From the NCBI RefSeq assembly GCF_016864555.1, contig NZ_CP044011.1:1407001-1471000 (forward strand): a stretch of 64,000 nt of DNA. The letters run 5' to 3'. Source of the stretch: Sinorhizobium sp. BG8. GTDB taxonomy: Bacteria; Pseudomonadota; Alphaproteobacteria; Rhizobiales; Rhizobiaceae. Shown piece by piece: positions 58,055-64,000 of this stretch (position 1 is its first letter; every line of letters begins with the position of its first letter). The position numbers and the translations under genes were made by a program. Below the pieces are notes generated by a model, which had not been told where the DNA came from, ran no database searches, and saw only the letters and a list, made by a program, of their open reading frames with translations.

Positions 58055-59101
58055 TTACTCGCCAGCCGGCCCGTCGTTGTAGCCGACCTTGTCAACGAGC
58101 TCGGAGGCCTTCTTCCGGTTCGCGGCAATCTCGGAAAGCGGCAGCGTATCGGGCTTGATCTGGCCAAATCCCTTGACGATGTCCGCCGGTTCCTTGCCCG
58201 GCATCACCGGATATTCAAAGACCTGCTCGGCGTAGATCTCCTGCGCTTCCCCGGAGGCGAGGAAGTCCATGAGCTTCTGGGCGTTTTCCTTGTTCGGCGC
58301 GTTCTTGGCCATCGCCATGCCGGAGATGTTCACGTGGGTGCCGCGATCGTTCGAGTTGGGGAACAGCACCTTGATGGCGCTCGCCCATTCCTTCTGCTCC
58401 GGTTCCTTCTCGTTGGTCATCATGAGACCGACATAGTAGGTGTTGCCGAGCGCAATATCGCATTCGCCGGCGAAGATCGCCTTCGCCTGGTCGCGGTCGC
58501 TGCCGTCAGGCTTCTTGGCCAGATTGTTCTTGAGACCCGTCAGCCACTTCTCGGTTTCCGCCTCACCATGGCGCGCGAGCATCGAGGCAAAAAGGCCGAT
58601 GTTGTAGGAATGCTGGCCGTCACGGGTGCAGATCCGGCCCTTCCACTTGGGGTCGGCCAGGTCCTCATAGGTGATTTCGGTTTCCGGAACGCGCTCCTTG
58701 GAGGCGTAGACAACGCGGCCGCGCGTGGTAAGGCCGAACCAGTTGCCGTCCGGATCGCGATACTGTGCCGGGATGTCGCTATCGATGATCTCGCTCTTGA
58801 CCGACTGCGTTACGCCCGCATCCTTGGCCTCGGTCAGGCGGCTGATGTCGACGGTCAGTATGACGTCGGCAGGCGAGTTTGCGCCTTCCGCCTGAATGCG
58901 TTCGACCAGGCCCTTGTCGAGGAAAAGTACATTGGCGGTGACCCCCGTTTCCTTCTGGAAAGCATCGAGCAGCGGCTTGATGAGGTCAGGCTGGCGGTAG
59001 GAGTAGACATTCACTTCGCCGTCGGCATGAGCCCCGCTTGCCAGTCCGGTCGCTGCGAGGATGAGTGTGCCCGCCGCAAGGGCGTTCGTGAGCGGTCGCA
59101 T
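58055..59101 (-). CDS. fbpA: Fe(III) ABC transporter substrate-binding protein (FbpA/FutA-like)
   Basis: 348 residues, periplasmic. Signal peptide MRPLTNALAAGTLILAATGLASGAHA then DGEVNVYSYRQPDLIKPLLDAF, the standard FutA/FbpA start. TGRNTYYVG-like part is GNTYYVGLMM (tyrosine pair that binds Fe3+). Divergent from rirA, with a RirA-type box before its start. No permease adjacent; a fused one lies at 45449 on the same strand. Confidence 0.9.
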   Translation of the reverse strand: MRPLTNALAAGTLILAATGLASGAHADGEVNVYSYRQPDLIKPLLDAFQKETGVTANVLFLDKGLVERIQAEGANSPADVILTVDISRLTEAKDAGVTQSVKSEIIDSDIPAQYRDPDGNWFGLTTRGRVVYASKERVPETEITYEDLADPKWKGRICTRDGQHSYNIGLFASMLARHGEAETEKWLTGLKNNLAKKPDGSDRDQAKAIFAGECDIALGNTYYVGLMMTNEKEPEQKEWASAIKVLFPNSNDRGTHVNISGMAMAKNAPNKENAQKLMDFLASGEAQEIYAEQVFEYPVMPGKEPADIVKGFGQIKPDTLPLSEIAANRKKASELVDKVGYNDGPAGE

Positions 59102-59123
59102 AGTGGCCTCCCTTCATATATGT

Positions 59124-59138
59124 TGACTTGCGAATTCA
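59124..59138. promoter_or_regulatory. RirA-type iron box (IRO)
   Basis: TGA-N9-TCA (TGACTTGCGAATTCA), 22 bp upstream of the fbpA start. The IRO consensus for RirA in rhizobia is TGA-N9-TCA. A chance match in 175 bp is about 4 percent by simple counting, but the position is right. Confidence 0.5.
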
Positions 59139-59207
59139 CCTTTGGAGGCGATCTTCTTCCCGGTCAATCCGCGCTGGTGCCAATAACATGAAAGTGATTT
59201 TCTGGTT

Positions 59208-59224
59208 TTTGGAATTGTTCCAAA
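59208..59224. promoter_or_regulatory. Irr/ICE-type box upstream of rirA
   Basis: TTTGGAATTGTTCCAAA: perfect 7-bp arms, spacer of 3. It differs from the Irr consensus (ICE) TTTAGAA-N3-TTCTAAA by one symmetric change in each arm. It lies 52 bp before the rirA start. Confidence 0.58.
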
Positions 59225-59276
59225 CTGCAATCCATCCTATATGTCAGAAACCTGTGACCCAGATTCGGAGCTGGAA

Positions 59277-59735
59277 ATGCGCCTGACGAAACAAACGAAC
59301 TACGCGGTGCGCATGCTGATGTATTGTGCCGCCAATGGAGAAAAGCTCAGCCGCATTCCGGAGATCGCCAGGGCATACGGCGTTTCGGAGCTGTTTTTGT
59401 TCAAGATCCTCCAGCCTTTGACCAAGGCCGGGCTGGTGGAGACCGTGCGCGGCCGCAATGGTGGCGTTCGCCTGCCGAAGCCCGCCTCCGCGATCACCCT
59501 CTTCGACGTGGTCAAGGTGACGGAAGACTCGTTCGCCATGGCTGAATGCTTCGAGGCCGGTGAGGTCGATTGCCCGCTTGTCGACAGCTGTGGCCTCAAC
59601 TCGGCTCTTCGCAAGGCCCTGAACGCCTTCTTCGAAGTGCTGCAGCAGTACACGATCGACGATCTTGTGAAGGCTCGGCCGCAGATCGGTCAGTTGCTCG
59701 GCCTCGACGTGGTGTCGCAAAAGCCGGCCGCCTGA
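59277..59735 (+). CDS. rirA: Iron-responsive Rrf2-family regulator RirA
   Basis: 152 residues. An Fe-S cluster regulator that represses iron uptake genes when iron is plentiful. Start ATG 59277 with GGAG 6 bp upstream gives MRLTKQTNYAVRMLMYCA, the RirA N-terminus. Winged helix at residues 20-65 (AYGVSELFLFKILQ), cluster cysteines C91, C99 and C105 (AECFEAGEVDCPLVDSC). All three are the published ligands. It diverges from fbpA. Confidence 0.94.
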   Translation: MRLTKQTNYAVRMLMYCAANGEKLSRIPEIARAYGVSELFLFKILQPLTKAGLVETVRGRNGGVRLPKPASAITLFDVVKVTEDSFAMAECFEAGEVDCPLVDSCGLNSALRKALNAFFEVLQQYTIDDLVKARPQIGQLLGLDVVSQKPAA

Positions 59736-59772
59736 CAGGGCGGCGGGCGTCGCGGGGCCTGAGGCGCGGCCG

Positions 59773-60177
59773 TTAGGCGGCGCCGGTATCCTTGTTCACG
59801 AATTCCTGGATGATGAATTCGATCGCGGTCGGATCGAGTTCCGACTTGTCTATGCGGAAGTCGACGCCGTAGTCGTCGATGTTCTGGAAATAGGCGTCGG
59901 TAATCGATGCGGAAATGACTCCGACTGGTCCGATATACCCGTTGCGCCGCAGTTCCGGGACCGTCTCCCGGAAGTCCGCTTGCGGTTGCAGGCGATTGTC
60001 CATCAGGATCATGTCCAGCTTCGATCCCTCCTTGCGGATGAAGTCGAGCGCCGCGTCCACGGTGGGCGCGTAGCGAAGGTCAATCGCGAAGGTGCTCACC
60101 TTGCGCATGAGCGCGCGCAGGATGACGTTTTCCGCCGGATCGTCATCGACGAGCAAGATCTGCACTGTATCTACCAT
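59773..60177 (-). CDS. Single-domain response regulator
   Basis: 134 residues, receiver domain only. Acidic pocket D11-D13 (LLVDDDP), phosphoacceptor D60 (ILMDNRLQP), conserved Ser in GVISASI and Lys in FRIDKSEL. No output domain, so it probably acts by protein contact. The start is unsure: the ATG at 60177 or a GTG at 60189 (four more residues). It lies 149 bp downstream of the LuxR-type gene on the same strand. Confidence 0.82.
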   Translation of the reverse strand: MVDTVQILLVDDDPAENVILRALMRKVSTFAIDLRYAPTVDAALDFIRKEGSKLDMILMDNRLQPQADFRETVPELRRNGYIGPVGVISASITDAYFQNIDDYGVDFRIDKSELDPTAIEFIIQEFVNKDTGAA

Positions 60178-60325
60178 GTGATGCCGCACCTACCTGATCA
60201 GTGGCAAAACCCTCGATCGAACATGCCGTTCTGCCGCCACTCTCATTCAGTCCATCGCCGTTAACAAGCCCCTAACGTTACGGAAGGAAAGATTCGACAG
60301 CCGGCATGCCGCCAGCGGTATTTAT

Positions 60326-61051
60326 TCACTGTATGATCTGTTCGCGAATGGCCTTGGCAACCATTTGAGTTCGGTTCACGACATCCAGCTTCTTAAGGAT
60401 GGTTGCCGTGTGTGAATTCACCGTATGCTCCGAAACCGAGACTATGAGTGCGATCTCGCTCGCGGTCTTGCCGTAGGAGATCCAGCGGAGGATCTCTGTC
60501 TCCCTCGGGGTCAGTCCCATTCCCGCCTTGTTGGCAAGAACCGCGCGATAATAGTAGTCGAAGGCGCAGGTTGCTTCATAGCAAAGCTGGAAATGCTCCG
60601 GCCGGCTGATGCTGTCGTCGTCGCCGAGAAACATGACGACATAGCGCATCCCGGTGGCCGAATGGACCGGTACGCAAAGCGCAAACTCGAATCCGAGTTG
60701 CGCCAGGAAATTGGAACTGTTGTTGCCGGAGCCGTTGAGGTCGGCGTCGTCCTCTGTACGCCAGGCCGTGGATATAACGGACTTGTGGAAGCGCCGGAAT
60801 GCGGCTGAATCGCTGAAGCGGTGCCGCTTGTCGTAGGTTTCCGTCAAGCCCGCCGGAAGATCGTGGAGAACGAGGCGGCTGCCGAGATTGCTGACCTCGT
60901 GTTCGTTTGCCAGTTGAAGCACGGCGAAGTGCTCGAACCGGTATCTGAGCGCCATCATGTGGAAAATGCGAAAGAAATCGACGCGATTGAGAGCGTTCTC
61001 CAAATCACTTTCGAAGTCGTAGCGGCGATGATGCTGCGTAAGTGCGCCCAC
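60326..61051 (-). CDS. LuxR-family regulator with an atypical ligand domain
   Basis: 241 residues. C-terminal LuxR/GerE helix-turn-helix (LTPRETEILRWISYGKTASEIALIVSVSEHTVNSH; recognition around residues 175-225) is well formed. The N-terminal domain has the length of an acyl-homoserine-lactone pocket, but the invariant W, Y, D and W residues of LuxR are not visible where expected. A solo regulator for another signal is possible. GTG start at 61051. Confidence 0.78.
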   Translation of the reverse strand: MGALTQHHRRYDFESDLENALNRVDFFRIFHMMALRYRFEHFAVLQLANEHEVSNLGSRLVLHDLPAGLTETYDKRHRFSDSAAFRRFHKSVISTAWRTEDDADLNGSGNNSSNFLAQLGFEFALCVPVHSATGMRYVVMFLGDDDSISRPEHFQLCYEATCAFDYYYRAVLANKAGMGLTPRETEILRWISYGKTASEIALIVSVSEHTVNSHTATILKKLDVVNRTQMVAKAIREQIIQ

Positions 61052-61564
61052 GGGGCCCCGGTTCCTCTGTTTAACTGCCGAAACTTAACGCCACAATTTT
61101 TGGCGGCAAGAACTTTATTGGCATATGGCAATCCTGCGGATCAAATCCATCCCTATGGTGACCCATTTCGGGAAATCGTTTTCCAAATTCTCGTATAAGT
61201 GGTGCGTGAATGGCCACCCTAAAGTTGCGTCGAAACCCTCTTCTCAGCGATTTGGCTGTTTGTCGAGGGGAGGGCAAGGCATATTTCGATGTGGTCCGGA
61301 GACAATACTGGGGCATGGACAACAAAGCCTTCACATGACTGCGCCAAAATCGGGGGGCGCGGACATACTTCCCTTACGGAAGGGAACCAACGCGAAATCC
61401 TGTGGAGATCTACTTCATAAGCCGCGCCGGCAATTTTTTCCATTTGGACAAATATGTTCGCGGACTTATTGCATTCGCGCGGCAAATATCGTTCCATCCG
61501 CGCAAGACGGGGCTCAAAAATGCCCGCGTCTGGAACAACAGAACAAAAAACTGGGAAGCTCACA
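61052..61564. other. Gap and dppA leader
   Basis: 513 bp without a confident gene. It contains a short hairpin TTCCCTT-ACGG-AAGGGAA at 61369-61386 and an AT-rich stretch near 61430-61460. It must hold the dppA promoter and that of the leftward LuxR gene. A GGGAAG ribosome site precedes dppA. Confidence 0.45.
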
Positions 61565-63160
61565 ATGAAAAAGCTGACTACTCTGCTCGCTGCGACCGCG
61601 CTTGCCTCCATGATGGCATCAGCCGCCTGGTCCAAGACTCTAGTCTATTGCTCGGAAGGTTCGCCCGAGGGGTTCGACCCCGGTCTCTACACGGCCGGAA
61701 CCACGTTCGACGCATCCTCGCGCACCGTCTACAACCGCCTGGTCGAATTCAAGCACGGCAGCACGGAAATCGAACCGGGTCTCGCCGAAAGCTGGACCGT
61801 TTCCGAAGACGGTACCGTCTACACTTTCAAGCTGCGCTCCGGCGTGAAGTTTCACACGACCGAGTTCTTTACGCCCACGCGTGACCTGAACGCCGACGAC
61901 GTGATCTTCTCCTTCGAGCGCCAGTACAAGGCGGACAACGCCTGGAACAAGTACGTCGCCGGCGCATCCTGGGAATACTTTGCCGGCATGGGCTTCCCGG
62001 AACTGATCAAGTCGATCGAGAAGGTTGACGACCTGACGGTCAAGTTCACGCTCAACCGTCCAGAAGCCCCCTTCATGGCGGACCTCGCGATGGACTTCGC
62101 CTCCGTCCTGTCGAAGGAATACGCCGACAAGCTCGCCGCCGACGGCAAGATGGAGCTGATGAACCAGCAGCCGCTCGGAACGGGTCCATATGCCTTCGTC
62201 GCCTACCAGACGGACGCCGCGATCCGCTACAAGGCTAACCCGGAATACTGGGGCGGCCAGCAGAAGATCGACGATCTCGTCTTCGCGATCACCACGGATG
62301 CGGCCGTTCGCGCGCAGAAGCTGAAGGCCGGCGAATGCCACATCATGCCTTACCCGAATGCCGCTGACGTCGCGGACCTCAAGGCCGATCCGAACCTGAG
62401 CGTTTCCGAACAGGAAGGCCTCAACGTCTCGTACGTGGCCTACAACACGCTCGTCGCTCCGTTCGACAAGGCCGAAGTGCGCAAGGCACTGAACATGGCG
62501 GTCAACAAGCAGGCAATCGTCGACGCCGTCTTCCAGGGTGCGGCAACGGTTGCGAAAAACCCGATCCCGCCGACAATGTGGTCGTACAACAACGCCGTCG
62601 AAGACGACAAGTATGATCCGGAAGCCGCCAAGAAGATGCTTGATGAAGCCGGCGTTTCCGGCCTCAAGATGAAGCTGTGGGCCATGCCCGTTGCACGTCC
62701 CTACATGCTGAACGCACGCCGCGCCGCCGAACTGATGCAGGCGGATCTGGCCAAGGTCGGCGTTGAAGTCGAGATCGTCTCCTATGAGTGGGCGGAGTAC
62801 CTGAAGCTCTCGTCCGACAAGGCCCGCGACGGTGCCGTCATCCTCGGCTGGACCGGCGACAACGGCGACCCGGACAACTTCCTGGATACGCTGCTTGGCT
62901 GCGACGCTGTCGGCGGCAACAACCGCGCGCAGTGGTGCAACAAAGAGTTCGACGACCTCATGACCAAGGCGAAGGCGACCGCTGACGTTGCCGAGCGCAC
63001 GAAGCTCTATGAGGAAGCCCAGGTGATCTTCAAGAGAGAAGCACCGTGGAACACGATCGACCATTCCCTCGTCTCTATCCCGATGAGCAAGAAGGTCTCG
63101 GGCTTCGTCCAGGATCCGCTCGGATACCACCGCTTTGACGGTGTGGATATCGCCGAGTAA
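61565..63160 (+). CDS. dppA: Dipeptide ABC transporter substrate-binding protein DppA
   Basis: 531 residues, periplasmic. Signal peptide MKKLTTLLAATALASMMASAAWS then KTLVYCSEGSPEGFDPGLYT, the start of DppA. Family features: NRPEAPFMADLAMDF, LGWTGDNGDPDNF, and GTGPYAFVAYQTD. The ATG at 61565 gives the signal peptide. It heads a dpp operon and is separated from dppB by a hairpin. DppA may also carry haem or aminolevulinate. Confidence 0.93.
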   Translation: MKKLTTLLAATALASMMASAAWSKTLVYCSEGSPEGFDPGLYTAGTTFDASSRTVYNRLVEFKHGSTEIEPGLAESWTVSEDGTVYTFKLRSGVKFHTTEFFTPTRDLNADDVIFSFERQYKADNAWNKYVAGASWEYFAGMGFPELIKSIEKVDDLTVKFTLNRPEAPFMADLAMDFASVLSKEYADKLAADGKMELMNQQPLGTGPYAFVAYQTDAAIRYKANPEYWGGQQKIDDLVFAITTDAAVRAQKLKAGECHIMPYPNAADVADLKADPNLSVSEQEGLNVSYVAYNTLVAPFDKAEVRKALNMAVNKQAIVDAVFQGAATVAKNPIPPTMWSYNNAVEDDKYDPEAAKKMLDEAGVSGLKMKLWAMPVARPYMLNARRAAELMQADLAKVGVEVEIVSYEWAEYLKLSSDKARDGAVILGWTGDNGDPDNFLDTLLGCDAVGGNNRAQWCNKEFDDLMTKAKATADVAERTKLYEEAQVIFKREAPWNTIDHSLVSIPMSKKVSGFVQDPLGYHRFDGVDIAE

Positions 63161-63201
63161 ACTAACAAAAAACAGGCACGCCACAAAAGAGCGTGCGTAT
63201 G

Positions 63202-63236
63202 CCGGCGGCTCGAAGACATTCGGGCCGCCGGTTTTC
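63202..63236 (+). terminator. Intercistronic hairpin dppA/dppB
   Basis: A 13-bp stem (one T-G pair) CCGGCGGCTCGAA / TTCGGGCCGCCGG with a GACA loop and TTTTC after it, 41 bp after the dppA stop. Confidence 0.8.
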
Positions 63237-63255
63237 AAAAAAGGGATTGGCTCCC

Positions 63256-64000
63256 ATGCTACGCTTCATTTTCGGACGGCTTGCCGTCCTGATACCCACG
63301 TTCATCGGGGTGTCGATCATCGCGTTCGCTTTCATTCGACTTCTGCCCGGTGACCCAGTGATGCTGATGTCGGGTGAACGGGTGATGTCACCTGAACGCC
63401 ATGCGGAACTCATGCACCAGCTCGGTCTCGACCGTCCGCTCATCGTCCAGTACCTCGACTATCTCGGTGGGCTCGTGACGGGGAATTTCGGCAGCTCGAT
63501 CGTCACCAAGCGGCCGGTTCTGCAGGACTTCCTGAACCTCTTCCCCGCGACCCTCGAGCTGTCGATCTGTGCGATCATTCTCGCAGTCTGTCTTGGCATC
63601 CCCGCGGGCGTGCTTGCAGCCGTCAAGCGGGGAACCTGGCTGGACCAGACGATCATGGGCGTTGCCCTCGTTGGCTATTCGATGCCGATCTTCTGGTGGG
63701 GCTTGCTGCTCATCATCTTCTTCTCGGGGTATCTCGGCTGGACCCCGGTCTCGGGACGCATCTCGCTGATGTACTTCTTCCCGCCCGTCACCGGATTCAT
63801 GCTGATCGACAGCCTGCTTTCCGGCCAGTCCGGGGCGTTCAAATCGGCCGTGACCTACCTGATCCTGCCGACCATCGTCCTTGCGACTATCCCGCTTGCC
63901 GTGATTGCGCGCCAGACCCGCTCCGCGATGCTGGAAGTCCTCGGCGAGGATTACGTCCGCACCGCGCGCTCGAAGGGCCTTTCGCCCTTCCGCATCATCG
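63256..64000 (+). CDS. dppB: Dipeptide ABC transporter permease DppB (3' truncated by window)
   Basis: The visible 248 codons give a DppB/OppB-type permease: MLRFIFGRLAVLIPTFIGVS first helix, FIRLLPGDPV, HQLGLDRPLIVQYLDYL, NFGSSIVTKRPV, and the EAA loop MLEVLGEDYVRTARSKGL at the window end. It starts at ATG 63256. The rest and the partner genes lie beyond the window. Confidence 0.92.
   Translation, partial: MLRFIFGRLAVLIPTFIGVSIIAFAFIRLLPGDPVMLMSGERVMSPERHAELMHQLGLDRPLIVQYLDYLGGLVTGNFGSSIVTKRPVLQDFLNLFPATLELSICAIILAVCLGIPAGVLAAVKRGTWLDQTIMGVALVGYSMPIFWWGLLLIIFFSGYLGWTPVSGRISLMYFFPPVTGFMLIDSLLSGQSGAFKSAVTYLILPTIVLATIPLAVIARQTRSAMLEVLGEDYVRTARSKGLSPFRII

Noticed and set aside
60261-60275. CtrA-like TTAA-N7-CTAA upstream of the receiver gene
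   Set aside because: One half-site mismatch and no cell-cycle link; chance is likely.
61640-63238. 532-codon minus-strand frame over dppA
   Set aside because: Antisense shadow; DppA motifs are complete on the plus strand.

Overview
The window is about 64 kb of GC-rich, densely coded chromosome from an alphaproteobacterium of the Rhizobiaceae, most like Sinorhizobium/Ensifer. Evidence: the FlaF/FlbT flagellar regulators, the agl alpha-glucoside operon, the zwf-pgl-edd Entner-Doudoroff operon, a CbrA-type kinase next to a phasin, RirA, and a tRNA-His without an encoded G-1. The gene order matches my memory of the S. meliloti chromosome; I could not run a search.

Layout. 1-7.9 kb: end of a flagellar operon (flgL partial, flaF, flbT, flgD, fliQ, flhA, fliR, a FliJ-like protein, flgJ, a frameshifted FlgN-like gene, a FliL-like protein). 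7.9-18.0 kb: a WecG/TagA glycosyltransferase, folD, and aglR diverging from aglEFGAK. 18.1-27.3 kb: a PilZ-like protein, zwf-pgl-edd, gamma-glutamylputrescine genes (puuB frameshifted, puuA), a flavoprotein and a small membrane protein. 27.6-32.2 kb: two tandem chemoreceptors. 32.3-36.9 kb: a LysR regulator, two translationally coupled small genes, aceA, and a RamB/ScfR-like regulator. 37.1-45.4 kb: potFGHI polyamine importer, an AsmA-like protein, a frameshifted acetoacetyl-CoA synthetase and a candidate sRNA. 45.4-51.7 kb: Fe(III) permease, cbrA, phasin. 51.8-54.5 kb: tRNA-His followed by a small, more AT-rich accessory islet (dead IS481-type transposase, PAP2/Aur1-like membrane protein, two DUF982 genes). 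54.6-64 kb: LysR and mmsA, a small RTX protein, fbpA and rirA diverging, a receiver protein, a LuxR-type regulator and the start of a dpp operon.

How it fits together. Carbon import (agl, dpp, pot) feeds glucose 6-phosphate into the Entner-Doudoroff route and C2/C4 units into the glyoxylate shunt, acetoacetate activation and PHB granules. Regulation is readable in the DNA: three palindromic AglR-type operators, two PhaR-type boxes on the phasin promoter, a CtrA-type box before cbrA, a RirA-type box before fbpA and an Irr/ICE-type box before rirA, and repeated ACTGTAAAT sites between aceA and its probable regulator. All three solute-binding-protein genes that head importer operons are followed by a strong hairpin before the next gene.

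The main caution is that three conserved genes each carry one apparent missing G/C in a homopolymer. That pattern points to sequence undercalling more than to true gene loss. I found no CRISPR array, intact prophage, or clearly novel multi-gene system. The most novel-looking items are the sRNA candidate, the small translationally coupled genes and the tRNA-adjacent islet.
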